A program made the translations under genes and the position numbers. The notes beneath the pieces were generated by a model. The model was given only the letters and a program-made list of their open reading frames with translations. It did not search any database and was not told the DNA's origin. Shown piece after piece: positions 44,813 to 53,676 of a stretch of 64,000 nt of DNA (positions are counted from its first letter, which is position 1; each line of letters starts with the position of its first letter). Origin of the DNA: Myxococcales bacterium (lineage in GTDB: Bacteria > Myxococcota_A > Bradymonadia > UBA7976 > UBA1532); the NCBI GenBank assembly GCA_020633435.1, contig JACKDP010000006.1:434001-498000 (forward strand), written 5' to 3'.

Positions 44813-47029
44813 ATGGACACGTGCCCGAGCTGTGGCGCTGGCGTCGAGCCAGCCGCCCGATTCTGCCTGGATTGCGGCTACGCCCTCGAAGAGGCGCCCG
44901 AGGCCGCGACCGATCCCTGGCAGGGCCGCATGGTGGCGGGCCGGTTCCGGCTGCTGTCCAAGCTGGGCGACGGCGGCATGGGCGAGGTGTACCGGGCCGA
45001 GCAGCTCCCCATGGGCCGCCATGTGGCCCTCAAGATCCTGCGCCACGCTCTCTCGGATGATCCCCGGCAGGTGGAGCGCTTCAAGCGCGAGGCCCAGGCG
45101 GCCAGCGCGCTCACGCACCCCAACACCATCATCGTCCACGACTTCGGCCAGGACACCGACGGCACGCTCTTCCTGGCGATGGAGTACCTCGCCGGCGAGC
45201 CCCTCAACGCCGTCATGGCCCGGGTGGGCCCGATGCCCGCCGAGCGCGCCGCCCGCATCCTGCAGCAAGTCTGCGGCTCGCTGGACGAGGCGCACCGGCA
45301 GGGCATGGTCCACCGCGACCTCAAGCCCGAGAACATCTTCCTCGTGGAGCGCGCGGGGAACAGCGACTTCGTGAAGGTCCTCGACTTCGGCATCGCGAAG
45401 GTCACCGAGTCCGGTGGCCAGAAGCTCGAGACCATCACCCAGGCGGGGGCCATCTTCGGGACCCCGCAGTACATGGCCCCGGAGCAGATCCGGGGCGATC
45501 AGGTCGACGGACGCGCGGACATCTATGCCCTCGGCGTCCTCTTGTACGAGCTGATCTCGGGCCACCTGCCGTTCGCGGCCGGCAGCGTGGTCGAGATGCT
45601 CACCAAGCACCTCACGGCGCCCCCGGCGCCCATCGCTCGCAAAGGCTCGGACTCGGATCCCGGCCTCGCCCGCCTGGAGGCGGTCGCACTGCGGGCTCTC
45701 TCGAAAAACCCGGAGCACCGCCAGCAAACGGCCCGGGAGTTCCTGGAGGATCTCATGGCAGCGTTCCCGCAGTTGTCCCTGTCCGCCCCGACCGGCCTCA
45801 TCCCGGCCACGCCCATGGGCACGCCGGATGTCGCCACCCTCCCGGCAGCGGGTGGCTCCACCAAGGTCGTCGTCGTCGCCGCCCTGCTCGCGGCCCTCGC
45901 CGCCGGCGCCTGGTTCTGGTTCCAGGGCGGCTTCGGCGGCGGCGGTGGCGCCGGCAACCCCATCGTGGCCATGCAGGGCGAGCCGGACGGCAACGGCGGT
46001 GACGGCGATCAGGCCGCGCCGGGCACCGAGGCGGAGGCCGCGCCGGCCACCGAGGCGGCCGCGCCTGCGACCGAGGCGGAGGCCGCGCCGGCCACCGAGG
46101 CCGCCGCCGCGCCCGCGACCGAGGCCGAGGCGGCCCCGGGCACCGACGCCCCCAGCGCCGAGGAGCAGGCCGCCGCGGCGGCCGCCGACAAGGCCGCCGA
46201 GGAAGAGGCCAAGAAGGCCGAGGCCGAGGCCGCTGCCGCCGAGGCGGACGCCAACAAGCCCCTGAGCGACGAAGAGGCCGCCCGCATCGCGGCGGCCGCC
46301 GAGGCCGAGGCCAAGCAGGCCGCCGCCGAGGCCGAGAAGGCCGCCGCCGAGATGAAGGCCAAGGAAGCCGCCGAGAAGGCCGCCGCCGCCGAGGCCAAGA
46401 AGAAGGACGCCGAGGCCGCCAAGACCGCGGCGGACGCCGACAAGGTCGCCGCCCAGCAGGCGGCCGCCGAGGCCAAGGAGAAGCAGGCGGAGGCCGAGGC
46501 CAAGGCCGCCGAGGCCAAGGCCCAGGCCGAGGCCGCCCAGGCCAAGACCGAGGAGGAGAAGGCCGCCGCCGCCGCCGCGCAGGCCAAGGCCGCCGCCGCC
46601 CTCGAGGACGCCCGCAAGAGCAAGGAGGCCGCCGCCGCCGCCGCCGCCGCCGCCAAGGCCGAGGCCGCCCGCGTGAAGGCCGAGGCCGAGGCCCTCAAGG
46701 CCCAGCTCAAGAAGATCGAGGACGAGAAGGCCGCCGCCGCCGCCGCCGAGGCCGAGGCCAAGGCCCGCCAGGAGGAGGCCAAGGCCAAGGCCCAGGCCGC
46801 CAAGTCCAAGAAGCGCGCCCCCGGCTTCTCCAAGCTCTTCATCCGCACCCGCTCCCTGGGCGTGCGCATCACCGTGGACGGCAAGTCCCGCGGCACCACG
46901 CCCCTGCGCGGCGGCATCAGCCTCAAGCCGGGCAACCACTCCATCACCGCGCAGAAGGGCGGCAAGCGCGTGACCAAGAAGGTCACCGTCAAGCCCGGCA
47001 AGATCGAGCGCGTCCGCATCGAGATCTGA
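44813..47029 (+). CDS. Membrane Ser/Thr kinase with N-terminal zinc ribbon, Ala/Glu/Lys stalk and PEGA domain
   Basis: ATG 44813 starts MDTCPSCGAGVEPAARFCLDCG, a four-Cys zinc ribbon. The kinase domain (about 43-300) is intact: LGDGGMGEVYRAEQLPMGR, Lys in HVALKILRH, VHRDLKPENIFLV, VLDFGIAKV, GTPQYMAPEQ, DIYALGVLLYELISG. A transmembrane helix (VVVVAALLAALAAGAWFWF) near residue 365 is followed by about 280 residues of Ala/Glu/Lys low complexity (repeats such as EAEAAPATEAAAPATEA and AAEAEAKQAAAEAEKAA), predicted to be a long helical stalk through the periplasm. A C-terminal PEGA domain (ITVDGKSRGTTPLRGGISL) ends it. The stalk length (about 40 nm if one helix) could reach the cell wall or outer membrane. 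738 residues. Confidence 0.9.
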   Translation: MDTCPSCGAGVEPAARFCLDCGYALEEAPEAATDPWQGRMVAGRFRLLSKLGDGGMGEVYRAEQLPMGRHVALKILRHALSDDPRQVERFKREAQAASALTHPNTIIVHDFGQDTDGTLFLAMEYLAGEPLNAVMARVGPMPAERAARILQQVCGSLDEAHRQGMVHRDLKPENIFLVERAGNSDFVKVLDFGIAKVTESGGQKLETITQAGAIFGTPQYMAPEQIRGDQVDGRADIYALGVLLYELISGHLPFAAGSVVEMLTKHLTAPPAPIARKGSDSDPGLARLEAVALRALSKNPEHRQQTAREFLEDLMAAFPQLSLSAPTGLIPATPMGTPDVATLPAAGGSTKVVVVAALLAALAAGAWFWFQGGFGGGGGAGNPIVAMQGEPDGNGGDGDQAAPGTEAEAAPATEAAAPATEAEAAPATEAAAAPATEAEAAPGTDAPSAEEQAAAAAADKAAEEEAKKAEAEAAAAEADANKPLSDEEAARIAAAAEAEAKQAAAEAEKAAAEMKAKEAAEKAAAAEAKKKDAEAAKTAADADKVAAQQAAAEAKEKQAEAEAKAAEAKAQAEAAQAKTEEEKAAAAAAQAKAAAALEDARKSKEAAAAAAAAAKAEAARVKAEAEALKAQLKKIEDEKAAAAAAEAEAKARQEEAKAKAQAAKSKKRAPGFSKLFIRTRSLGVRITVDGKSRGTTPLRGGISLKPGNHSITAQKGGKRVTKKVTVKPGKIERVRIEI

Positions 47030-47087
47030 GCCGGTCGCGCCGCCTCCCGCTTTACCCGGCGCTCGCGTTCTGGTGAAGTGGGGCGGC

Positions 47088-47840
47088 ATGCAGACCGCCG
47101 CCATCCTCCTGATCGGAAACGAGATCCTCAGCGGCAAGATCCGCGACGAGAACGCGTCGTGGCTCGCCGTCCGCCTCCGGGCCCTGGGGGTCAACCTCCG
47201 CCGCATCTGTGTCGTCCCGGACGAGCCCGACGCCATCGTCGACGAGCTCCTGCGGATTCACGCGACCGTCGACCACGTCTTCACCAGCGGTGGCGTCGGC
47301 CCCACCCACGACGACGTGACGATGGACAGCGTGGCGCGGGCGTTCGGCGTCGAGGTCATCGACCACCCCGAGCTGGCGGCGCTCATCCGCAGCTTCTATG
47401 GCGAGGGCACGCTCGCTGGCCACCTGCGCATGGCCCGGGTGCCCGACGGCACCGTGCTCGTGGCGGGCGGCGACATCCGCTGGCCCGTCTGCCAGTTCCA
47501 GAACGTCTACATCCTGCCCGGGGTGCCGCAGCTCTTCCGCGCCAAGTTCGACGCCATCGCCGACCGCTTCCGCGAGGGGGCCTTCTACCTGCGCTCGGTG
47601 TTCCTGGACGCCGACGAGGGCAGCGTGGTGGACGTCCTGCGCGACCTGGAGCACCGCTTCCCCGTCGCCGTCGGCAGCTACCCCCGGTTCGGGGATCCCG
47701 ACCACCGCATCCGGGTGACCATCGAGGCGCGGGCCGCGGCCCCCGTCGACGCCGCCGTCGACGCCCTGGTGGCCGCCCTGCCCCCCGCCATCGTGCTCCG
47801 GGTGGAGGCGCCGGTGGGTCAGCGGCTCGACGAGAAGTAG
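47088..47840 (+). CDS. CinA-type molybdopterin-binding domain protein
   Basis: ATG 47088 starts MQTAAILLIGNEILSGKIRD, the MoCF/CinA N-terminal motif; an in-frame GTG at 47073 is less likely. The 250-residue product has LRRICVVPDEPDAIVDELL, VFTSGGVGPTHDDVTMDSVA and YILPGVPQLFRAKFDAI, all typical of stand-alone CinA-N proteins. There is no C-terminal CinA nicotinamide-deamidase domain. Such short forms may act in nucleotide or NAD metabolism repair (ADP-ribose pyrophosphatase activity is known for CinA-N), but the substrate here is unknown. Its end overlaps the convergent gene by 22 bp. Confidence 0.85.
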   Translation: MQTAAILLIGNEILSGKIRDENASWLAVRLRALGVNLRRICVVPDEPDAIVDELLRIHATVDHVFTSGGVGPTHDDVTMDSVARAFGVEVIDHPELAALIRSFYGEGTLAGHLRMARVPDGTVLVAGGDIRWPVCQFQNVYILPGVPQLFRAKFDAIADRFREGAFYLRSVFLDADEGSVVDVLRDLEHRFPVAVGSYPRFGDPDHRIRVTIEARAAAPVDAAVDALVAALPPAIVLRVEAPVGQRLDEK

Positions 47841-48745
47841 GCGTCCCGGTCGTTGAAGAGGACGTTGAACGTCGTCAGCGAGCCATAGCAGCGCCGCACA
47901 TAGCCCGCCATCGTCGAGGCGTCGTCCCCGGGGATGTGGGGGTGGGCCTCGATCTCGGCCTCCAGGGCCAGCAGCCGATCGCGCAGCACGACCAGGCGGT
48001 GGAAGAACTGCTCGATGGGCTCATCGACCTGCAGATCCCCCGCCACGAAGACGGCGCGCCCCCCGCGCCAGCGCACGCCGAGGGCCGGCGCCGCCAGCGC
48101 CAGCCGGCGCCACTCCACCTCGCGCCGCAGATCCTGCACCAGCGCCGAGCCCGACGAGCGGGGCAGCCAGCCCGTCGCCATGCTCAGCACGCCGGCCTGC
48201 ACCAGCAGCAACCGGCGGTGCAGGTCGATGCGCTCCCCCGTGTGCAACCCGTTGACCGCGTTGACCTTTTGCTCCATCACCCGCACCTGGTCGCGGATCA
48301 TGACGAGCTTGTGCAGGTACTGGTCGACCGGGATCTCCTTGCTCTTCAGGTCGGCGTTGCTGGGCGTGAGGATGAGGTTGCCCTCCGTCCAGGTGCGCCC
48401 GAGGGTGCGCTCCTCCAGCAGCAGGGCGCTGGCCAGAGCCTCGACCATCATCGCCTTGGTGGCCCCGGCGTCCCCCTCGGCCAGCTCGGCCTGGACGGCG
48501 TGGGCCGGCACCGACACGGGCCCGGCCGGCGCGGAGGCGGGCGTGCTGCGGCGCGGCGCGGGCGAGCGGCGGCTGTCGTCCACGGCGATGACCGCGGTGT
48601 CCCCGGTGCGGGAGAACGACGGGCAGGCGCGCATGCTGGCCCGGAAGACGCCCATCACCTTGCCGAGGCGGCAGGCGCCGATTCCCCCGTCGTCGCGCTC
48701 GTCGCGGACCTTGAAGAAGCGACAGTCACCGCAGATCCGTTCCAT
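47819..48745 (-). CDS. Hypothetical protein with N-terminal four-Cys motif
   Basis: ATG 48745 has GGGGAGGG upstream. The first 45 residues carry four cysteines (ERICGDCRFFKV, GACRLG, MRACPSF) in a C-x2-C-x(16)-C-x(15)-C-like arrangement that could bind Zn or an Fe-S cluster. A Pro/Ala/Ser linker is followed by an all-helical domain (about 90-308) with repeated long helices (VDQYLHKLVMIRDQVRVMEQ, EQFFHRLVVLRDRLLALEAE); these two segments resemble each other, suggesting internal duplication. Family not recognised. It overlaps the upstream gene by 20 bp, so it is third in the operon 51733-47819. Confidence 0.65.
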   Translation of the reverse strand: MERICGDCRFFKVRDERDDGGIGACRLGKVMGVFRASMRACPSFSRTGDTAVIAVDDSRRSPAPRRSTPASAPAGPVSVPAHAVQAELAEGDAGATKAMMVEALASALLLEERTLGRTWTEGNLILTPSNADLKSKEIPVDQYLHKLVMIRDQVRVMEQKVNAVNGLHTGERIDLHRRLLLVQAGVLSMATGWLPRSSGSALVQDLRREVEWRRLALAAPALGVRWRGGRAVFVAGDLQVDEPIEQFFHRLVVLRDRLLALEAEIEAHPHIPGDDASTMAGYVRRCYGSLTTFNVLFNDRDAYFSSSR

Positions 48746-50048
48746 CCCGACCCTCCCCGGGTGCCTCGTCCAGCCGACCTGGCGCCGACCCCGCGCCCAG
48801 CCGCCACCGCGCCTGCACCTCGGCGTCCCTGACGCTAGACCATGCGGGCCCGGCGTGAAAGCCCCGCAGCCCCGCCACCTCGACCAGCACCTCGCCCTCG
48901 TCGCGACCCGCCACGGCCCGCGCGACGTCGTCCGTGAAGAGCGCGGCGTCCCGCGGCGCCGTCAACGTGGCCCGAAAGCCGCGCCCGCGGCGCTCCACCT
49001 GCTGGACGCGCGCCCCGGGCAGCACCGCCTCGAGGTCCGCCGCGCGGGGGGCGGGCCCCGGCGCCTCGACGGAGCCCACCAGCGTCGCGGGCGGCACCAG
49101 ACGCAGGCGCCACCGGACGCGCGCGGGGCCCGGTCGCTCGGCGCGCCACGCGGGCGCCGGCCCCGGCAACACGGCCTCCAGCACGGCGCTCTGCACCCCC
49201 TTCCAGCCATCGGGCTCGGGCGCCCCGGGATCCACCTGGAGCTCGGCGGTCCCCAGGAACACCACCTCGACGCGGCGGGCGGGGGCGTCCGTCGAGAACG
49301 CCAGCGTCGGCGCCCAGCTGCGCGTCACGGCGGTCCGGCCGACGAGGCCGACGCGCTCCGTGCGGATGGCGAAGCCGCCGGCGGCCGCCTCCGCGACGTG
49401 CCGGACGTAGACGTAGACGGGCCCGGCTTCGAACCGGGGGCGCACATCCACCGGGGGGGACCACTGGGCGAAGCCCGCCCGGAGCGTGGCCTCGTCGAGG
49501 CGGAAGGCCTCCGCGTAGCGGTCGGACCAGGGCGCCATCCGACGCGTCGGCGCGGGCAGGTGCGGGTTCGCGGGCTCGGTCGCCCGGACGCGCGCCCAGG
49601 CCGCCGCGATGCGGCTGCGGCCAGCGACCGTCGAGGCGTCGAGGCTGGTGGCCAGGGCGACCTGAGCGCAGACGTCATCGGGCCAGGCTCGCGCCCAGGC
49701 CGTCGCCGCAGCTGCCGCCTCCGCCGGGGACGCGGCGAGCCAGGCGGCCTCGTCCCCCCTCCCCTCGCCCGCGGCCGGTCGCGGCCCCCCCGCGTGGCAC
49801 CACGCCCGCACGGCCTGCCGGCGCGCGGCCGCGGGCGTCGCCAGCGCGGCGTCCACCACGGCCGCCCGATCGGGGAAGCCGTGGCGATCCAGCAGCCAGG
49901 CGAGCCGATCCCCCTCCCCGCGCTCCCCGCGCACGAACCAGGCGGCCTGCAGGGCCTCCAGCTCCAGCCGCGCCGGCGGCACCACCGGGGGTCGGCGCGG
50001 CGAGCCGCAGCCCGCGAGCGCGATCAGGCAAAGCCACCGCAGCCTCAT
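48726..50048 (-). CDS. Lipoprotein possibly related to DUF3857 proteins
   Basis: ATG 50048 overlaps the upstream stop (ATGA). MRLRWLCLIALAGCGS is a lipoprotein signal. Residues 25-190 are helical (ALQAAWFVRGERGEGDRLAW, AAAATAWARAWPDDVCAQVA), TPR-like. The second half is beta-rich: VYVYVRHVAEAAAGGFAIR, RVGLVGRTAVTRSW, RRVEVVFLGTAELQV, with the strand pattern of DUF3857 domains that precede transglutaminase domains. No enzyme motif seen. 440 residues. The protein made from the gene upstream looks like the other half of such a multidomain protein. Confidence 0.6.
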   Translation of the reverse strand: MRLRWLCLIALAGCGSPRRPPVVPPARLELEALQAAWFVRGERGEGDRLAWLLDRHGFPDRAAVVDAALATPAAARRQAVRAWCHAGGPRPAAGEGRGDEAAWLAASPAEAAAAATAWARAWPDDVCAQVALATSLDASTVAGRSRIAAAWARVRATEPANPHLPAPTRRMAPWSDRYAEAFRLDEATLRAGFAQWSPPVDVRPRFEAGPVYVYVRHVAEAAAGGFAIRTERVGLVGRTAVTRSWAPTLAFSTDAPARRVEVVFLGTAELQVDPGAPEPDGWKGVQSAVLEAVLPGPAPAWRAERPGPARVRWRLRLVPPATLVGSVEAPGPAPRAADLEAVLPGARVQQVERRGRGFRATLTAPRDAALFTDDVARAVAGRDEGEVLVEVAGLRGFHAGPAWSSVRDAEVQARWRLGAGSAPGRLDEAPGEGRDGTDLR

Positions 50049-51733
50049 CGCGCCACCTGTCGGCAGAACCGCGCCAGGGCCCGCGCATCGGCGGGGCGCC
50101 GCACCGCGAGCTGGGCCCGGCCCGCGCCATCGCGGCGGAACGTAGCGAACTCCTTCGAGATTTCGGTCGCCGGCCCGGCCTGCTCGAACCACTGGACCGC
50201 CGGCACGGGCGCCCCGGGCGGGTCGAGGAGCGAGGCGGGCGGGGACGGTCGGCACGTCAGCGCGCGGGTCGGGCCGGCGGCCGGGCCAGCCTCCAGCGGG
50301 GCCCCCCAGGTGGCCGGCAGCCGCACCGCGCCGGGCGGCGGCGGCTCGCCAGGGACCCAGACCACCACGTCGTCGAAGTCGGCCAGGCGGGTGGGCCCCG
50401 GGGGCAGCGGCGTCGCGCGGACGAAGATCGGCACCGCCGCCAGGCCCGCCTTGCGCAGGCTGCGCGTCGCCCAGGCCGCGCGCTCCCACGGGCTGCGGAA
50501 CGTGGGCGTCCGGGCCGCCACCTCGCGCGCGTCCGGCCGCGCCTCGTCCCAGCGGGTGCCCCAGAGCTGGTCGCCGTGGGCCGCCAGGAAGGCGTCCCGC
50601 CAGCCCTCCGGGTCCCGGGCCGGGCCCAGCCGCACCGACGCGCCCCCGGGGGCCACGCCCCGACCCACCCAGCGCAGGCGCCGTCGCCCCGGGCGACGGT
50701 CATCGATCTCGGGCCCCACGGCCCCCACCGCCACCGTCTCCAGCGGGCGCGCTCGGCCGACGTCGACGGTGAGTGACCAGCGGGCCGTCGGCAGCGCCGC
50801 GGACCGGCCCACCTCCGGGGCGTCCTCGCCGTACCACGTCAGATCCACCGCGTCCCCCACCGCTACCGGCGGCAAGGCCAGCGATCCCCCGGGCCCCGTC
50901 CCGGTCACCGGCAGCGGGCCCTCCAGGCCGTGCACCACCCCTTCGACGGTCAGGTGCGCGAAGCCCGGCAGCGTGAGCCGCCTGAGCGTCCGGACCCCCG
51001 CCAGCGTGAGCGGGCGCAGGCGCACCTGCCGCCGGTACGCCCCGGCGTCCAGGTTCACCTGCCAGGCGTCGGCGAGCAGCTCGAGGTCGACGCCGGGCGG
51101 CGCCGGGCCCCCGCGCTCGAACGGCGGCAGGTCGTCGGGCGGGGGCAGCTCGGGGCGCGACGTCGGTGGCCGGTGCATGGGGCCGTGCCCGGGCGGCGAG
51201 GGGCGGGGCAGCAGGACGGGCGTCGTCGGACGCGCGGCGCCGGGCGCGGCCTCCGAGGCCAGGCGCACCGCCAGGCCTCGCCCGTCCAGCGTCGACCACG
51301 CCAGCGTCAGCCGCGGCTCGAACGTCCCCCGCACCTCGACGACGAGCGGCTGGGCCCCGCCCCCCGGCACCCCGAAGACGCTCTCGCCATCCGCCACCGC
51401 GCCGATGAGCGCCCCGCCCCAGAACACCCGCGCCGCGCCCTGGGCGCGCACGTGCAGCGCCACGACGGGCGCCGCCGGGAGCGCCACGAGGCCGCGGACG
51501 AGGTAGCGCCCCGGCTCCATCCCGAGGGTCATCACGCCGCAGGTGCCGTCCGCCGGCCGCCAGGCCACGTCGCCCCGCCGGCCCGGGCCGGGCGCGTCCG
51601 TGGACGGCGCCTGCCGCGGATCGGCGTCGAGCAGCGGGCCGATGACCTCCAGGGGCCCCACCTGGCCGACGGGGCACGCCGCCCAGGGGGCGCCGGGCAG
51701 GCAGAGGAGGGCGAGGGCGAGGAGGGCGCGCAT
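50045..51733 (-). CDS. Exported protein with DUF3857-like and degenerate transglutaminase-like region
   Basis: ATG 51733 starts a Sec signal, MRALLALALLCLPGAPWAAC. After a beta-rich N-domain and a Pro-rich linker (about 185-225) there is a strand-rich part (AYRRQVRLRPLTLAGVRTLR, AVGDAVDLTWYGED) and then a segment that reads like a transglutaminase core, SPWERAAWATRSLRKAGLAA followed by RLADFDDVVVWVPG. The position of the nucleophilic Cys is occupied by other residues and the His strand reads DD, so it should be inactive (inference). 562 residues. It heads a three-gene operon and has an unusually clear promoter with the -10 seven bases before the ATG. Confidence 0.6.
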   Translation of the reverse strand: MRALLALALLCLPGAPWAACPVGQVGPLEVIGPLLDADPRQAPSTDAPGPGRRGDVAWRPADGTCGVMTLGMEPGRYLVRGLVALPAAPVVALHVRAQGAARVFWGGALIGAVADGESVFGVPGGGAQPLVVEVRGTFEPRLTLAWSTLDGRGLAVRLASEAAPGAARPTTPVLLPRPSPPGHGPMHRPPTSRPELPPPDDLPPFERGGPAPPGVDLELLADAWQVNLDAGAYRRQVRLRPLTLAGVRTLRRLTLPGFAHLTVEGVVHGLEGPLPVTGTGPGGSLALPPVAVGDAVDLTWYGEDAPEVGRSAALPTARWSLTVDVGRARPLETVAVGAVGPEIDDRRPGRRRLRWVGRGVAPGGASVRLGPARDPEGWRDAFLAAHGDQLWGTRWDEARPDAREVAARTPTFRSPWERAAWATRSLRKAGLAAVPIFVRATPLPPGPTRLADFDDVVVWVPGEPPPPGAVRLPATWGAPLEAGPAAGPTRALTCRPSPPASLLDPPGAPVPAVQWFEQAGPATEISKEFATFRRDGAGRAQLAVRRPADARALARFCRQVAR

Positions 51734-51740
51734 CGCTGGC

Positions 51741-51769
51741 AGGATAGCGCGGCCGGCCGCGAACCCCAA
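51741..51769 (-). promoter_or_regulatory. Leaderless promoter with palindromic spacer
   Basis: On the minus strand TTGGGG (51769-51764), 17-bp spacer, TATCCT (51746-51741), then seven bases and the ATG at 51733. The spacer contains the 12-bp palindrome GCGGCCGGCCGC (51749-51760), which could be an operator. Confidence 0.55.
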
Positions 51770-51907
51770 CGGCGGTTGCGGCTCCCGGGCCGACTCGCTA
51801 GCGTACCGGCACCCCGGCGGGCGCCCGCCCGGCTGGGGGCCTGATCTTCCAGGACTTTTTCTGCGCGGCCGGCGGTTGTCGGTGCGACCTGACGAGGAGG
51901 ACCCCCC

Positions 51908-52666
51908 ATGCGAACCGCCCTCATCGCCGCGATCGGCCTCGCCGGCGCCACCCACGCCCAGGCCGAGGGCTCCCTGAGCGCCGGCGGGAGCCCCCTGGCC
52001 GCCCTGGAGCTCGCCGTCGGCACCGCCGCCGCGCCGGACGGGGTCGACGTCGTCGTCGCCCTCGGCTCCACCCGCGCCCCGTGCTTCGTCGCCTCGCCGG
52101 AGACGCGCGTGACGTTCAACGGCCAGGCCCTCCAGCTCGGCAGCCCCGGCGGCCCGGCGAAGGAGTCCGACATCTCGGGCGTGAAGATGCAGCTCACCGC
52201 GTGCTCCACGGCGACCTTCCGCGGCGTCGTGCCCGCGGGCGCCGCCGAGCGCGACGTCGTCACCGTGGAGCAGGGCGACGCGAAGGCGCGCGCCGAGTTC
52301 GTCGGCCTGCTCACGCCCCGCACCCTCGCCCTCAAGACGCCCGCGACCGTGCGGCCCGGCGACACCGTGCAGCTCGCCTGGCAGCCGGCCACCGACGTCT
52401 GGTCGGGCCGCCGCGAGGACGCCTACGTCTACCTGTACCACGCGAGCGATGGCCTCCAGGCCGAGGTGAAGTTCAAGGACCTGCAGATCGACGGCGGGAA
52501 CATCACCTTCAAGCTGCCGACCGTCCGCCCCGGGCCCGTCCGCGCCGAGTTCAAGGGCACCTACCTGGAGGCCCGCTCGCCGGTGCCGGTCTGCGACGGC
52601 CTCAAGGCCTGCACGGCCTCGCCGCACACCAGCGCCGGCTTCGTCGAGTTCACCGCCCAGCCCTGA
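51908..52666 (+). CDS. Exported protein of unknown function
   Basis: GAGGAGG precedes ATG 51908. MRTALIAAIGLAGATHAQAEG is a Sec signal. The 252-residue product is beta-rich with four cysteines (RAPCFVAS, TACSTATF, VPVCDGLKAC) that may pair. Segments such as LALKTPATVRPGDTVQLAW and FKLPTVRPGPVRAEF read like Ig-type strands, suggesting two beta-sandwich domains. No family recognised. dapD starts ten bases after its stop; the pairing may be only operonic convenience. Confidence 0.65.
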   Translation: MRTALIAAIGLAGATHAQAEGSLSAGGSPLAALELAVGTAAAPDGVDVVVALGSTRAPCFVASPETRVTFNGQALQLGSPGGPAKESDISGVKMQLTACSTATFRGVVPAGAAERDVVTVEQGDAKARAEFVGLLTPRTLALKTPATVRPGDTVQLAWQPATDVWSGRREDAYVYLYHASDGLQAEVKFKDLQIDGGNITFKLPTVRPGPVRAEFKGTYLEARSPVPVCDGLKACTASPHTSAGFVEFTAQP

Positions 52667-52676
52667 GGAGCCCCCC

Positions 52677-53480
52677 ATGGACAGCCGCCAGGCCCTCATC
52701 GAGGCCGCCTTCGCCGATCGCGCGCGCTTGCCCGAGGCGGCCGACGCCGTCCGGGCCACCATCGCGGACCTCGACGCCGGCCGGCTGCGCGTCGCCACCC
52801 CCGGCGACGACGGCTGGACCGTGCACGCCTGGGTCAAGCAGGCGATCTTGCTGTACTTTTCCCTCGCCGAGCTGACGGTGATGGAGGCGGGCCCCTTCCG
52901 CTACCACGACAAGATCCCGCCCAAGACCGACCTCGCCGGCGTGCGCGTGGTACCCCCGGGCACCGCGCGCTACGGCAGCTTCCTCGAGCCAGGCGTCATC
53001 CTGATGCCCGGCTACGTGAACATCGGCGCCTACGTCGGCGCGGGCAGCATGGTGGACACCTGGGCCACCGTGGGCTCGTGCGCGCAGATCGGGCGGGGCG
53101 TGCACCTGGCCGGCGGCGTGGGCATCGGCGGCGTGCTGGAGCCCCCGGGCGCCACGCCCGTGATCATCGAGGACGGCGCCTTCATCGGCTCGCGCTGCGT
53201 GGTCGTGGAGGGGGTGCGCGTCGGGCGCGAGGCGGTGCTCGGCGCCAACACCGTCCTCACCTCGTCGACGCCCATCATCGACGTGACGGGCCCGGAGGAG
53301 CGCGTCCTGAAGGGCGCGGTGCCCCCGGGCGCCGTCGTCGTGCCCGGCAGCCGGCCCCGCCGGTTCCCGGCCGGCGAGTACCACCTGCCCTGCGCGCTCA
53401 TCATCGGCCAGCGCTCCGCCAGCACCGACCGCAAGACGTCGCTGGAGGACGCCCTCCGCCAGTTCTCGGTGGCGGTCTGA
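52677..53480 (+). CDS. dapD: 2,3,4,5-Tetrahydropyridine-2,6-dicarboxylate N-succinyltransferase
   Basis: The 267-residue protein is a full-length DapD: an N-terminal helical domain (QALIEAAFADRARLP, WVKQAILLYF) and a left-handed beta-helix of hexapeptide repeats (GVILMPGYVNIGAYVGAGSM, VGSCAQIGRGVHLAGGVGIG), with the conserved VIIEDGAFIGSRCVVVEGVRV and a C-terminal ALIIGQRSASTDRKTSLEDA. It adds succinyl from succinyl-CoA in the succinylase branch of lysine and meso-diaminopimelate synthesis, so it supports peptidoglycan building. GAGGAGCC lies just before the ATG. Confidence 0.95.
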   Translation: MDSRQALIEAAFADRARLPEAADAVRATIADLDAGRLRVATPGDDGWTVHAWVKQAILLYFSLAELTVMEAGPFRYHDKIPPKTDLAGVRVVPPGTARYGSFLEPGVILMPGYVNIGAYVGAGSMVDTWATVGSCAQIGRGVHLAGGVGIGGVLEPPGATPVIIEDGAFIGSRCVVVEGVRVGREAVLGANTVLTSSTPIIDVTGPEERVLKGAVPPGAVVVPGSRPRRFPAGEYHLPCALIIGQRSASTDRKTSLEDALRQFSVAV

Positions 53481-53629
53481 CCGGTTGAGAGGCGCGAACC
53501 GCGCACCCGGCGAGCGCGAGGGGTCCAGAAGACCGCGGGCAATTCCGAGCAATGTCGAGGACTTCTGACGACGCAGCCGCTGGCCCGCCCGCGCCGGCGA
53601 TGCGACGGGAGCTTTTTTCAACATCCTGC

Positions 53630-53635
53630 TAGACT
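53630..53635 (+). promoter_or_regulatory. Possible -10 element upstream of the 253-aa membrane protein
   Basis: TAGACT preceded by TGC (extended -10 style). The leader to GTG 53677 would be about 35 nt and includes GAGGACGAG. The rest of 53481-53676 shows no gene or clear hairpin. Confidence 0.35.
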
Positions 53636-53676
53636 TCGGCGCGACGGCTGCGGCCGGCGTCGAAAGCGAGGACGAG

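Noticed and set aside
44687..47236. An 849-codon minus-strand frame rich in Leu/Gly
   Set aside because: It is the reverse of the Ala/Glu/Lys stalk of the kinase; the apparent repeats are only the antisense of GCC/GAG codons.
53481..53676. Small RNA or hidden gene between dapD and the membrane protein
   Set aside because: No start with coding bias, no hairpin with a T tract; only a possible -10 was found.
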